From Buxus sempervirens (lineage: Eukaryota; Streptophyta; Magnoliopsida; Buxales; Buxaceae), in NCBI GenBank assembly GCA_947561395.2, contig OX387190.1, positions 10,534,858 to 10,598,857 of the forward strand: 64,000 nucleotides of DNA, read 5' to 3'. Below are positions 14,401 to 25,297 of the stretch, piece by piece (the stretch's first letter is position 1; every line of letters begins with the position of its first letter). The position numbers were made by a program, and so were the translations under genes. A model generated the notes under the pieces. It was not told the origin of the DNA. It was given only the letters and a program-made list of their open reading frames with translations, and searched no databases.

Positions 14401-17400
14401 GATTTGTATCATTTCAAGGGTTTATGGGAGACCTATAAGCTATTGAAGATCAATTTGAACAACTACCAAAGGTGATAAAAAAAGTCATTGAAGTTGTGTT
14501 TGATGTCAAGGAGGTTGTATTGAGGAGAGGCAGCAAGTATAGGAAATTTTTCGTGAAGTAGTTGGATAAACCTGCTAGTGAAAGTGTGTAGATTACTGAA
14601 GATGAATTGATGCAGGAGCATGCTTTTAATTTTGGTTATTTTAGATGCTTTTTAGAGTATTTTGAAATAAATAAAAGGGTCATGTGACCAGCATGTGACT
14701 TTTAATGATCTTGGATGACTAAGATTTGTTTTCCTTTTTTCTGATGTAAGGCTAGGATCCTGGGGTTCTGTAGCAGCCATTACTCCATTAATTTACAGAA
14801 GCTCAGAATTGAGTTTTTCTCAAAAACTCTTAAAGCCCCAGGCTGTTTCATTTTCCTGCCATAGCCCTACGCTTCTCTTCCTTCACAATCTGTTTGCTAC
14901 TTGTTTTTACCTTTCTCAGCTATATTACGTGGCCTAAGCTTTCTTGATTTGAACTTGTAATAGGTTCCCTTTGGGGATCCTTTTACATGTCAAATACACT
15001 AAAACCATATCACCTTTCCCAAACTCCTTTATGAGTTAATGTTGGTTTGCTCTTGTGGTATAATCTTCATTGTAATTTGGGAGAGCATTCCTTACTTCTA
15101 CATGAGCAAGCCTGATATTGTCAGAAAAAACTTTTCCATCATCACTAAACCATGGTTCTTGTGGTGATGGAACTAAATCCAAGATCTGTTGAGGTTTAAT
15201 CCTGTAAGCTGCTTCAAAAAGGTGTCTCCTTTATAGTTTTGTTTACTGAATAATTGTAAGCAAATTCATCTTATGCTAGAATAGAATCCCATGCCTTCGC
15301 ATGATTCCCAACAAGGCATTTAAACTTGTTGTCCCTAGGCTTTGATTAACTATTTTAGTTTGGCCGTTAGTTTGCAGCTGACATTTGCTGGATTACTTCA
15401 ACTTAGTTCCGAATTTGTGTTACCCAGTCCTCCAAAAATGTCCCATGAACTTCACATCTCTGTGTGAAACAATAGATGATAGAATTCCATGTATCCTTGC
15501 CACTTCCTTGAAGAATAATTCAGAAATGTATTTATCATCAAAAGTCTTTGAACAGGGAATAAAATGAGCCAGTTTGGAGAATCAATCAACTATAACAAAG
15601 ATAAGAGTCATAGCCATTTGATGTCTTTTGGTAGGTCCAACCCGACACAGAATTCTTGCTTAAATCAACCCAAGGAGCTGTTGGTTTTAGTAATTGTGTA
15701 TACAAGCAAGTATTTTGTGAGCCTCTCTTACCAAATCTGCATGCTTAGCAGCAATTTATCAATCCATTAATTTCCTTGTACGGTCCAAGCCAAAAATAAT
15801 GTTCATTGACCATTGCTAGTTTCTTGTCTCTGCCAAAATGTCCTTCTAAGCCTTTACCATGAAGCTCTCTAATAATCTACTCCCATAAAGATCCTTTTGG
15901 TATGCACAACTGATTGCCTTTGATCAAATACCCATCTTCTAGTCTATAAGGCAGCACATTGTCTCGTGCTGATTCCTTTATTGGGGTGCCATCATTGTTA
16001 GTAACAAAGTTCTTCTACTCAAAAGCATCTGCAACTTTATTAGCCTCATCAGTCGTGTTTTTATTTGTAAAATTAAATTCTTGAAGGAATGAACTCCACC
16101 TTAAATGACGAGAATTCAGCTTCTTCTGGGAATTTAAAGACCTTAATGCTTAATTATCAGTAGTTGAGCCAATGGTGAATTGCTCTCATCAAAGCATAAA
16201 ACTTCAGGTCATATGTTGAAAACATTGCTTGGTATAATTTAGCTTCTCACCAAAAGAACTCCACTGGCATTCCTTCTTGACTAAGGACAATCCTTATTCC
16301 CATGTGTGAAGCATCACTCTACAACAAATAACTTTCCAAAATCTGGTAGTGCAAGTATTAAAGCTTTTGTCATTCATTGCTTGATCTGTTCAAAGACTTT
16401 TGTCCTACATTAGGCCACTTGAAATCTTTCGTTCTCAAACATTTAGTGATAGGACTCAGCTTACAGCTGAAATTCTTGATAAATCTTCTCTAGAACGAGG
16501 ATTCATGAAAATTGTGTACATCACCAATGGATTGTAGCACAAGCCACTCTTGGGTGGCTTTCACCTTCTCAGGGTTTGGTTTTAGTCCTTTTGCTGATAT
16601 AATAAAACTAAGAAAAGCAACCTCATGGCACAAAAAAAGAACATTTCTTCAAGTTCACATAAAGCTTTTCCTTGGAGGACTTCAAAAAATTGTTGCAAGT
16701 GACTCAAATGATCTTCTTTGTTTTGTCTATACATTAATATATTATCAAAATAGACAACTGCAAGAGCTAGGAAAGGGTTAGAATGCCTGTCATAAGATTC
16801 ATGATTTAGGATTATTCTCATGGGATTCATGCATTCTAGACTCATGTAGCAATATAGGATCATTCTCATTATTGCATATATGGTTGTTTATTTAGCTATC
16901 TCTTCTTTTATATTGTTGTATTTTGTGGGTTTATTTCAACACGTTGAAGATTTTTTTGGGGACTTGGAGTGTAAGATGATACCTACTGGGCATTTGCTCA
17001 CACCTATTTTATTTTGCAGATAATCATGTTTATGCGGATCAAGAGTAGAGCAAGTAGGAGTAGACTATTACCTTGTATGCGTGTTTGAATGTCAAATATG
17101 GTTTGCATAGAGTAGGGGAGAGTTACATGGCAATGAGATATTATGATGGATTATTATATTCAAGTATTATTACGATTATGGTTTATTTTAGATTATGTTT
17201 TTATGCATATTGTGCACTCTAATATGGTTTTATATATTTTATTTTGATTTTGGTTTTTAGGTGTAAGATCTTGGTTTGGTGTATTGGTTTTTATTTTTTA
17301 TTTTTTTATATTTTATGTTGATGTTATACATCATTGCATGAGAGTGAGTGAGGGTAATCTGCTCAGGTTTTCATTTGGGGTTGAATGGGAACTGCTATCA

Positions 17401-20400
17401 CGTTCCAAGATCCCTAATACCTCATATTATTATTATTGTATTATATTTTTAATAGGAATAGTTATATACACTTCAAATCCGGGCGTGACATTTCATGACC
17501 TTTTTTTTTATTTTAAAATACTCAAAAGCATATAAATAACCATCCAATAAATTAAAATTGTCCTCATGCATCACAAAGATATGAACGAAGTCACATCCAA
17601 GTAATACTACAAAAAAATTTCTGAAAGAAGTCACTTTCAAAATACAAACAATCAAAATTTACGGAATTTGTGTATGTTTGAAAATCAACTTTGGAAGTCT
17701 TTAACATCTAATTCAGAATTCAACTTTGAATATGTTGCAGTTGGTTGGGAATGCTTCCAGGAACATGGGCTTATGTTGGTGCTGGTGCATTTGGGCGTGC
17801 AATCATTGTGAGTGGACTATGGGTTTATTTAATCAATGTTTGATTTTATTAGTGTAGTGATGCTTTCCTTGATAAATATTGATATGATGGTCCTTTCTTG
17901 GTGATTATAATATTTCCTTGTTTTCTATGTGAAGAAGGAAAAATTTCAGGTAGGTTGGATGAAATAATTATATGTTGAACAATGGTTTGTGAGTGGTAGA
18001 TAAAAGGGAGTTAGAAAGAGAGATATAATAGTTAAAGGCAACAGAAAATGTAAAAATTGGAAATTATATGGAACATAACTACATGTAGAAATGCATATGG
18101 ACACCCTCCTTTATAAGTCTTTCCACTTCCTCATTTGCCATCATTGGGACTTCAAGAATGACATGTTCAATGGATAGCCAAAGACTTGTTCTCTTAAGTA
18201 ACCCCTTATCATAGCTTTTGCCCAGGTAGTTGTACTATGTTAATCTCTCTTTGTAATAAGATTGGTTCTCTCTCAGACTTTAGCTAGGTTGACTATGAAA
18301 AAGGAAAAAACTTCATCCTAAATGGAGTTACCCCTTATTTCTAGCAATAAAAAATGATGAATTATGTTGCTTTCCTTATCCCAAAAATGATTCCAATATT
18401 TGACAAATTGGTTGCTAAGAGAGTACAAATTGAAGTTTAACTTGGTGGTACCATCATGTGGTTGTCACTAGTATTTTAAATTTTTACAAAAATTTGACAT
18501 TTCACTATCTTGGTCTCTAGATATAATATCCCTATTTCTTTTAGCAAAATCCTTCACATCACCAAAATAATGACAAATATTTGTTAAAACTTCGTCGTAT
18601 TTATTTTTCTAGCAAAAGAATCACATCAACGATATAAATTTTGACCATAATTTTCAAATCATCAAAAAATCGGTCAAAATTTTTGTAAAAATTTTATATA
18701 TTTGATGAAAAATAATAGGAGAAAGTTGAAGTGAAATAATAGGGTTTAAAGGAGGAATAAAGAGAAGGTAAGAAGAAGAGATGTAGAAAATAGGTTTAGG
18801 GTTTGGTAACAGACCCCTCACTCCAAGCATCTATTTATATTAATTACTAATAATGAAGATTACAATAATGCCCTTAATATAACCACACACCCATAACTAA
18901 TAATGAAGATTACAATAATGCCCTTAACATAACCACACGCCGATAACATAATCAAACGCTATACCCTAACAACCCGCGCCCCCCCCCCCCCCCCCCCCCC
19001 TCTCAAACCCCTCATTCCAAGCATCTATTTATATTAATTACTAATAATGAAGAAGATTACAATGATGCCCTTAATATAACCACACGCCCATAACATAATC
19101 AAACGCTATAATCTAACACCCTCCCCCCACACCACGCCCCCTAGCTGGAGCATACAAATCAAACATGCCCAGCTTGGAACACAATGTCCGAAAAATAGAA
19201 TGAAAGAGAGAGAGAGAGAGAGAGGCTTTGTTAGAATGTCACCCGGTTGATCTTCAGAACGAACATAAGGAGTAGCAAGTTGTTTACATAGCAAGAGATC
19301 TCAAATGAAATGACAATCAACCTCAGTATCTTTAGTCCGCTTATAAAAAACAGGAGTATTGGTGATAAAGATAGCAGCTTGATTGTCACAGTATGTAGAC
19401 ATTGGAGCAGTAGTGGCAATACCAAAATCATGGAGAGAGCAAATCCAAAGCATTTCGGAAGCAGTATGAGCCATATCACGATTCCCAACTTTAGAACTTG
19501 ACTAATAGACAACTGGTTGCTTTTTACTCCGCTAGGTGACGAGATTAGGACTAATGAACGTACAATAACTAGAAGTGGATGTCGATCAGAGCGATTATCG
19601 GCCCAATCAGCATCACTAAATTCGGTAATGGATAAAGAGGTAGAAAGTCAATATAATAAACCACGACCAAGAGCACTCCTTGTGTAGCGCAAAATGTGAC
19701 AAACAACTTCAAAATGAGGAAGGCAAGGGGTATGCATAAACTGACTAACAACCCCAACGCATACGTAATATTAGGTCGATTAATTGTGAGATAGATCAAT
19801 TTGCCAACTAAATGACAATAACGACTACCGTCAAGAAATAACCACTATTAGAATCACGCTTAGATGTAGAAGTTTTGTAATAGGAGTATTGGCTAGGCGA
19901 GCACCTAACATACCAGTCTCAGTCAAAATATCAAGAACATTCTTGCTTTGAGAGGGAAAGATGTTGGGATTTGTGCCTAGTATCACCTGTGAGTATGGTA
20001 TAGAAATCCACTTTACACTAACACCTACATTCACCAGAAAAAATTATAAGAGTAGACAAGACAAGATATACGTGGTTCAGCAAAAATCTGCCTACGTCCA
20101 CAGAGAAAGTAACCGGTTCTTTTACTTGAAAATAATCCCTCGTAAAAGAAACAAAACCACCCTGAGTTTAAACCCAAACCCAGAACCGTTGTACACCTTA
20201 TTCCCAATTCCACAAGAGCTAACACTTTTTGCCCCTTTTGTCTCTGTCCCTTACCTCTTTTCTACCACTGGTTTCTTGATTAAGTGGCTAGTTATCCACT
20301 CAAGCTGATTACTATTCACAGGTACTTTACCATGTGAGTGAATATCAATAAGCAATTTTCTACTGAGCAGTTCAATGGAAATGACAATTTTACTCTTTGG

Positions 20401-23091
20401 CAAAGAAGAGTGAAACACATCCTTGTTCAACACGGTCTGACTAAAGTGTTGAAGGGCCGGGATGCAAAACTAGAAAAAATGAGTACGAAAGATTGGGAAG
20501 AGTTGGAATCGAGGTGTGCAAGCACGATTCGACTCTGCATCCCAAATAACATTATCAATAATGTTATGGATGAAGATTATGCTTCTGCCTTATGGACCAA
20601 GTTGGAACATCTCTACCTAGCCAAGAGTTTGACCAACGAGCTCCATCTAAAGCGGCAACTGTATCGGCTGAAGATGGAGAAAGGCCAGAATCTAATGGAG
20701 CACTTGAACCTGTTTAATGGTGTGCTAGATCAACTGCGCAAAGTTGATATGAAGATTGAGGAAGAAAATAAGGCCCTTTTACTTCTTACCTCACTTCTCG
20801 ATTCGTATGACAATTTGGTCACCACTTTACTGTATGGTAAAGATATAATAACTCTGGAACAGGTATAAGCAATATTATCCCATAATACTCATAGAAAATC
20901 CAATTATGAGAATGGGTAGGGGTCGGCTTTAATTGTTCAAGAGGAGAATCGGAAAGGAAGGGCATCTGAAAGTGGATCTGAAAGAGGCAAATCATGATCC
21001 AAGGTCAGATGGAAGGACATCCAATGCTACAACTGCAAGGAGTTTGGCCATGTCAAACAGGATTGTACTTAGCGAAATCGAAAAGAGGATAATACCATTG
21101 ATGGCAGTACTGCGATAATGGTGGGCGCATATGATAGAGATGTGCTATAAGGTCCTGGTTTGTATCATCTGGAAGACCTCGATGAATTTTTTGGAAACGG
21201 AGTGCACGTAGTTTCCAAAGCTCAGATGATGGTATTCCTGTTGAGGGAGAGGATGATCGAGGTCCCCTCTCTAGAGTCAAGGGTTGAAGTTGACTCAGTG
21301 CAACTACACATGTTCATTTAGATTATTGATTGTTTTATTTAAAGAAATCTGAAACATCAATATAAACCTACGAAAACATGGTATAAAACAACATGGCTTG
21401 CTTCGAAAATCATTTCTAAATAAGTATCTAAATCAAATCATAACAAATAAACAACAACCATGCAACGATTAAACGAAAACCAAGGTGTTACTTTCCTTTT
21501 TCGCAAGAATCCAACTCTAAACTAGCAAAATCAGAACTTCTCTTCTCCTTTAATTCTGGGCATGATTCGTTCTCTCAATTCCTCAAGCACACGTTCAGCA
21601 AGTCTCCTTCAATACCACATGTCCAAAACAAGAGAATAAACCTTCTATTTTCTTAAAAGTTCCTTTTTATACTTAGAAATCTGATTCTAACCCTATTATG
21701 AGTTTCTATTCTTCTAAACTCACAACTAAAAGCACATGGACGTCCAGCCATGTCCATATAGGTAAATTGCTAGTATTTAATTAAAATAAGATAGCCTACC
21801 TTGCCTATCTATCATACTCATGCACCTTCACCATTTAAAAACTCAATAAAAGCTCAATTATAGACTTACTTGATTGTTCATTCCTTTTCTTCAAATCCTT
21901 AGAAATCTTTAGGCTTGATCTTCTTCTTCTCCTCCTATTCATATCAATAAATTCTAATCAATCACTTAATCCAATATTTTCCTCAATAAATTAATTAAAT
22001 TATTTTAAAGGGAAAATTCGGGGGATTACAATTGCTTGTTTCAAGTTCTATCATTTATGCTTATTTCCTTTTTGTTACTGTGTCGTTCCCTTTATAGTCA
22101 TTGACGGGTGGAACATTGTTTTGGTTCTTGTGATTTCATTATATTAGATCTTACATATGTAGGATTTGTGACTGGATACTAACAGAAATTCTGGTTTCAT
22201 CGACCTTGTCAGCAAGAAGAATCTGAAATTGGTCTACCTGGGGGAAACGACCAGTTACTGACACTTGGGCTGGGTCTCTTAGCTACAGCATTTGCTGCTG
22301 CCTACGTGACACGGCTTGCAAAGGTAAAACCTCCCTCTGTTAGCAATTGCTCAACAGATGTGTTTCCCTGTTTATTTTCCATCATTACTTTGGTCCTTCG
22401 AGAATGGAACCTTAATAAGCTAAGAGATCTCTTCAATACTGCATGCTTTGCATAATAAGATTCCAGAAAAGCACAACTCTGTCTGTGCCCGACTGCCTGA
22501 TTTGAACCTCTAGGTTAAATGCCCCATACATACCAGAAGTCAAGAGGCATCAGATAGTATTGTTTGTCATTAATAATACTATTTATTATGGTATCCAAGT
22601 TGAGTGGCAAACTTTAGATCCTCAGTTACATGACAGTTTGATCTACCAATGTCACAATAGCAAACTCTGTTAAAATCCTACCAAAAGGCAAACTCCGTTA
22701 AAATTGTGTAACTACTACCGGTGTGTTAATAAATAATGGTCTGTATCTTGCACAATATGTTAGCTTGATCAGACTCGAGTTGAAATGACTGGGGAGATGA
22801 TTAGCTTATTAATGTGTTTCTAATACAAATTATATCTAACTGCTGTTGTCATTTATGAAACTGCATTTTGTATATTGGTAATTCTCTGTGAAAAATCCAC
22901 TGGATGTCAAATGTTATGTTACAGAGGAGACAAAAAAGGGTTTTGTACATAATCTCATGGGAATTTTTTTTATGATTACTTTGGGGTTCCATATTATCTC
23001 ATTGATCACTGGAGGTTGCAATGATACTCTTCCCCTTGCTTATCATTTGTTTAATTTTTATGTGCAGGATGCCGTGAAAGATATCGAGTAG
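2449..23091 (+). CDS. SNARE-associated/VTT (DedA-like) membrane protein, chloroplast type, 7 exons
   Basis: Exons: 2449-2884, 6202-6254, 6590-6682, 6761-6984, 17741-17807, 22213-22323, 23068-23091. All introns are GT...AG and the joined CDS is 1,008 nt (335 aa plus stop), which supports the model. The protein belongs to the TVP38/TMEM64/DedA family, whose relatives act in lipid scrambling or membrane traffic. Exon 1 encodes a Ser/Pro/Arg-rich N-terminus resembling a plastid transit peptide, then one membrane segment (GTILAGLLLVGVIGGFG). Exons 2-6 carry the VTT domain: GYGPAGYALFVAVYAG, LAIPAIPLTMSAGLLFG, LLRLSPLLPFSLGNYLYG and PGTWAYVGAGAFGRAI. From memory these match the Arabidopsis At1g22850-type protein closely. 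The start at 2449 is the first ATG of the frame; an upstream GTG at 2347 was rejected. Introns 4 (10.8 kb) and 5 (4.4 kb) are packed with retroelements. Subcellular location is inferred, not shown. Confidence 0.93.
3424..3625 (+). mobile_element. tRNA-derived SINE, copy 1
   Basis: Pol III-type promoter elements are visible: a box A-like GGTTGGCCTTGTGGTCAA near 3431 and a box B GGTTCGAACTC at 3487-3497. A second copy lies on the opposite strand at 37402-37600 and matches along about 200 bp. This includes the distinctive GGGGCCTAGAGGTATGCTCC and the 3' part GGGATTAGTTGGTTGA. The match argues for a real SINE family rather than a chance tRNA-like motif. Confidence 0.7.
3770..5470 (-). mobile_element. 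RTE-type LINE, internally deleted
   Basis: Read on the minus strand, the order is apurinic endonuclease start (5461-5075, containing GTWNIETLTGK and QETKWRG), a later endonuclease block (4901-4683, containing GGDLNCHVRNENNG), and an RT palm remnant with a GLHQG block and a degraded FADD near 4640-4520. It ends with the RTE C-terminal region (4150-3908, containing RWFRHVKRRPSDAPVRKC and ending GRPKK). The 3' tail at about 3770-3790 reads as a GATGATGA-type repeat, the RTE signature. Part of the RT is deleted and the frame is broken, so it is inactive. It sits in VTT intron 1 in antisense orientation. Confidence 0.85.
8560..10480 (-). mobile_element. Decayed Ty1/copia pol relic
   Basis: No long frame survives, but minus-strand motifs remain. 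Near 9661-9745 the reverse strand reads as an eroded copia RT start (LSQLDxK...FL...EEVYM...PPG type). Near 8660-8710 it reads as the RNase H end, with HIEVDIHLIR just downstream of a NKQPS-like block. The order (RT at higher, RNase H at lower coordinates) fits a single minus-strand copia element. Boundaries are approximate and no LTRs were identified. Confidence 0.6.
10918..10990 (+). mobile_element. RTE LINE 5' fragment
   Basis: The block GGTCCCAAGCCCGGATAAAG followed by GAGGAGGGTTA resembles the conserved 5' start of plant RTE-type LINEs. The sequence after about 10990 cannot be followed as LINE coding sequence. Confidence 0.35.
11356..11382. repeat. (TA)n(CA)n microsatellite
   Basis: A run of TA dinucleotides passes directly into CA dinucleotides, followed nearby by an A-run. 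It is a simple repeat with no gene context other than VTT intron 4. Confidence 0.8.
12500..12860 (-). mobile_element. Ty3/gypsy LTR fragment, minus orientation
   Basis: The reverse complement aligns by eye with 14640-14935. Shared blocks include CAAACAGATTGTGA, the GGATCCTGG/GGAATCCTAG region, AGATCATTAAAAGT-type sequence and a TCACATGACTC/GTCATGTGACC block. It is an inverted copy of the LTR that follows the gypsy integrase remnant downstream. Confidence 0.5.
13700..14640 (+). mobile_element. Ty3/gypsy fragment: gag zinc knuckle joined to integrase end
   Basis: Positions 13759-13860 encode a CCHC knuckle (CFICGEMGHMSYNCP). From about 13920 the sequence matches a gypsy integrase C-terminal half: a HQSLRNILRCLVG block, then at 14162-14368 a HRRIKEFEEGGMVLLHL block ending KKLGPCKMLKKI (the GPF/Y-type module). 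Protease, RT and RNase H are missing between these parts, so this is a large internal deletion. In-frame stops occur. Probably non-functional. Confidence 0.75.
14641..14935 (+). mobile_element. Ty3/gypsy LTR fragment, plus orientation
   Basis: It follows the integrase end as expected of a 3' LTR and is the inverted partner of 12500-12860. The right edge abuts the minus-strand integrase of the next fragment, so the LTR is probably truncated or recombined there. Confidence 0.5.
14936..16870 (-). mobile_element. Ty3/gypsy pol fragment, minus orientation
   Basis: The reverse strand near 15000-14940 encodes another copy of the integrase C-terminal module (KEFGKGDMV... type), and 16869-16582 encodes an RT palm segment (VVYFDNILMYRQNKEDHLSHL). 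In the RT the usual YFDD/FDD catalytic doublet reads FDN. The sequence between is eroded integrase and RNase H without open frames. It is oriented opposite to the neighbouring gypsy fragment, forming an inverted pair about the LTR. Confidence 0.7.
17490..17600 (-). mobile_element. Short gypsy LTR remnant
   Basis: The block containing ACTCAAAAGCATATAAATAA resembles 12800-12860 in the LTR copy upstream. It is only a fragment of about 100 bp, located 140 bp before VTT exon 5. Confidence 0.4.
18730..19957 (-). mobile_element. Ty1/copia 3' portion with LTR
   Basis: On the minus strand the RT end (VLDILTETGMLGARLANTPI, about 19950-19870) is followed by RNase H fragments (IYLTINRPNITYALG, 19799-19740). 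The classical copia end RSEDQPGDILTKPL lies at about 19260-19215. The LTR then starts with TGTTAGATTATAGCGTTTGA near 19120 and continues to lower coordinates. Frames are broken by indels. The 5' part of the element has been replaced at 19958 by the start of another copia element. Confidence 0.75.
18813..19120. repeat. Tandem duplication in copia LTR around a poly(C) tract
   Basis: The block CAAGCATCTATTTATATTAA...TAACATAATCAAACGCTATA occurs on both sides of a 22-nt C run at 18979-19000. Within the first copy the AATGAAGATTACAATAATGC subunit is itself repeated. The poly(C) run is unusual in this AT-rich context and could be expanded or an assembly artefact. Confidence 0.7.
19958..21300 (+). 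mobile_element. Ty1/copia 5' portion: LTR and gag
   Basis: A presumptive LTR start TGTTGGGATTTGTGCC lies at about 19961, with a TACGTGGTTCAGCAAAAATC block near 20070 typical of copia LTRs. Gag follows. 20338-20868 encodes a UBN2/DUF4219-type gag region (FNGNDNFTLWQRRVKHILVQ near its start, then LDSYDNLVTTLL). A CCHC knuckle CYNCKEFGHVKQDC is at 21025-21066 in a shifted frame. Pol is missing apart from degraded sequence up to about 21290. Truncated and inactive. Confidence 0.75.
21300..22030 (-). mobile_element. Possible solo LTR
   Basis: The right edge reads, on the minus strand, TGTAATCCCCCGAATTTTCC, which resembles the start of many plant Ty3/gypsy LTRs. No matching target duplication was found at the left edge, so boundaries are uncertain. 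No coding potential. Confidence 0.3.
22324..23067 (+). other. Intron 6 of the VTT gene
   Basis: Phase-0 GT...AG intron between the exon ending VTRLAK and the short last exon encoding DAVKDIE-stop. No mobile element was recognised in it. Confidence 0.85.
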
Positions 23092-23900
23092 ACACCAGAT
23101 GATGAAAAGCTTGCTCTTAAATCCTGATTTTATCTAGCGTAAAAAAACAAAGGCAAATAATTGTCGTGTAAATAATTTGTAGATATCATCTATCTGAATC
23201 AAATAGAACTCTAAATTATTTTTGAAGCATACGGCTACAGCATGATACATAATCTAATTAAAATGAGTTATTAGATTGACTTTTAACTCAAACGAATTCT
23301 GGCATGTGAAATACATAAAAATTTGCTTATCCGGCACTCTCTTGTACTGTTGTATGAACAGATAATTCTAGCGTTCGAACAGGTTATCAAAACTCGCTGA
23401 CATTGAAAAAAAAAACATTGAGAATCCTCAATTTAAATCATGGGGTTTTAGATTTCCATCAAATAAGAAGTTTCTAATCATTAACTTTGTTTCGATTCTC
23501 TGCCCAAATCAGTGTGATGACATTTCCAGGACTTCTTCTGCAGCCATCGAAAGTCCTGAAACAGAGTAATTGGAATTAGCAATATGAATTCTGTTTAATC
23601 ATCCAAACCTGTCAAAAGCACCATACATGATCAAGTTGTGCACTTTGTGTTTGGTTACAATCTATGAGAAAGGGAAGTATGGACCCTTCAGGAAGTCAGG
23701 AAAAAAATGATCTTTTTCAAAGTTCTCTCAAAATGAAGGAAACTCTTTTTCAAAGTTGTTCGCACTTTTATCATCAAATTTTAGATTCTAAACAAATGTT
23801 AGGCTGCATTTGGATACCAAGAAAATTGTAGTAAGATTCTTTCTTTCCCGCAATGTGTTCTCTTACATTCCCACATATTCTCTTAGCTATCTAAATGTAG
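23092..23900. other. 3' flank of the VTT gene
   Basis: AT-rich sequence that presumably includes the 3' UTR. No further gene or repeat is recognised before the hAT element. Confidence 0.4.
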
Positions 23901-25208
23901 TAGAGTTGTCAACGAGTTGAGCTAGCTCTACTTAAAAGCTATTTTTAGGCTCGTAAGCCGAGCCTGAGCTTAAAAAATAGCTCATTAATTTAACGAGCCT
24001 GAGCCAAGCTTGGGTGGGCTCGGCTCTTTAGGTATATACATACATATATATTATTTAATATTTAATTTGTGTTGATATATAATTAGGAAATATTAACTCA
24101 AAAAAAGATTATTCTATAGTTAACAAGTTAAGAACTTATTAAATTAAAAATAAACCTAAAATTGGAATTTTATAGATTTCCTCGATTCTTTAGAATGGAG
24201 GATGGCACATGTGATGTTGGTGGGGAGGAATTTGAAAATTTTATTGATAGTGTTGATAAGAGTGGTGATTACAAATCTGAGTTGGATAAATACTGAGAGG
24301 AAAATGTCACTCGACGTAAAGGTCAATAATTCAATGTTTTGGCATGGTGGAGCTCGAATGTTGATAAGTTTCCTATACTCTATAGGATTCTCGGGATATT
24401 TTGTTGATACCATTGTCGACGGTAGCTTCATAAGCTTTTAGCACTAGGGTAAGGGTATCCTTTTCTCATAAATGTGATATCTCACATTATCATGTGCTTT
24501 TTAGGTTCCCAAGGAATGAAACATCTTCAGTTACTAACAGGATAGTAGGAATCATACATTCGTACTAATACCATATGCTTTTTAGCTTCAGTTATTTGCT
24601 TCTTTCTAAAAAAATTACTTAGTTATTTTTATTTATATTGTTCTTTTGTTATTATGATTATATGAGTATATTTTTCTTTTTTCTTCTAAGTGCAGGTTTT
24701 CGATTCTATTAGTTCTTAATATTTGGTAGAGGAAGGGCACAATGACTATGGATAAGAAGCCTTAGACTATTTTATTTTTACTTTGTAGTTATTGTCTATT
24801 GACTCTGTTATTTTCAATCATCCATTAATTTTGATTTTTGAATTTCTTTGCCCCAATGTGATGTATTAAGACTTGGAAATTTATACATTTATGATCACTT
24901 TTGAGATTTTTGTTGATACTTTTTTTTAGAATGAATATTTGTTGATCATACGATGTTGATCGATATCATTTTATACATATACATAAACAAAGCACACGTT
25001 AAAGTTAATTTGATTGAGTTAGGCCTTTTGTAAGCGTAAATCTTAATGAATTGAGCTTTCGCGAGCCGAGCCTGAGCTCAAGAATTTTCAATGAGCCTGA
25101 GCCTAAAATTTTTCAACGAGCTTGAGCCAAGCCTAAGCCTTGCACAAGTTTTATGAGCCTGAGTTGAGCTGTACAAAGCTCGGCCCGACTTAGCTTGTTT
25201 ACAGCCCT
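23901..25208 (+). mobile_element. Decayed hAT element of the GAGCCGAGCCTGAGC family
   Basis: The two ends form an imperfect inverted repeat: the left end reads TAGAGTTGTCAACGAGTTGA, and the reverse of the right end reads AGGGCTGTAAACAAGCTAAG. Both subterminal regions are rich in GAGCCGAGCCTGAGCTC-type repeats (23950-24030 and 25060-25190), as seen in plant hATs. Inside (about 24265-24430) eroded frames retain the hAT C-terminal dimerisation signature (SELDKY, then WW, then KFP). The rest of the transposase is gone. No clear 8-bp target duplication remains. Confidence 0.65.
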
Positions 25209-25297
25209 CACGTGTGTTGTAGGAAACTTTGTGTTTCCTACAATCTCCTGCACTCTTGCTATGTCCAAATGCAACCATTATGTATTTACTTTTAAAG

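Larger units (their letters stand above)
6985..17740 (+). other. Intron 4 of the VTT gene (10.8 kb)
   Basis: Donor GT at 6985 (phase 2) and acceptor AG at 17739-17740, with GGAAG joining TTGGTTGGGA to keep the conserved LGSWLGMLPG block. Contents in order: unassigned AT-rich sequence with short microsatellites (7500, 7765); a minus-strand copia relic (8560-10480); an RTE 5' fragment near 10918; a TA/CA microsatellite (11356-11382); unassigned sequence to 12500; then gypsy fragments and inverted LTR pieces (12500-17600). No nested host gene is seen. Confidence 0.85.
17808..22212 (+). other. Intron 5 of the VTT gene (4.4 kb)
   Basis: Donor GT at 17808 and acceptor AG at 22211-22212, phase 0. 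It contains a minus-strand copia 3' portion (18730-19957), a plus-strand copia 5' portion (19958-21300) and a possible solo LTR (21300-22030). The stretch 17870-18730 shows nothing assignable. Confidence 0.85.
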
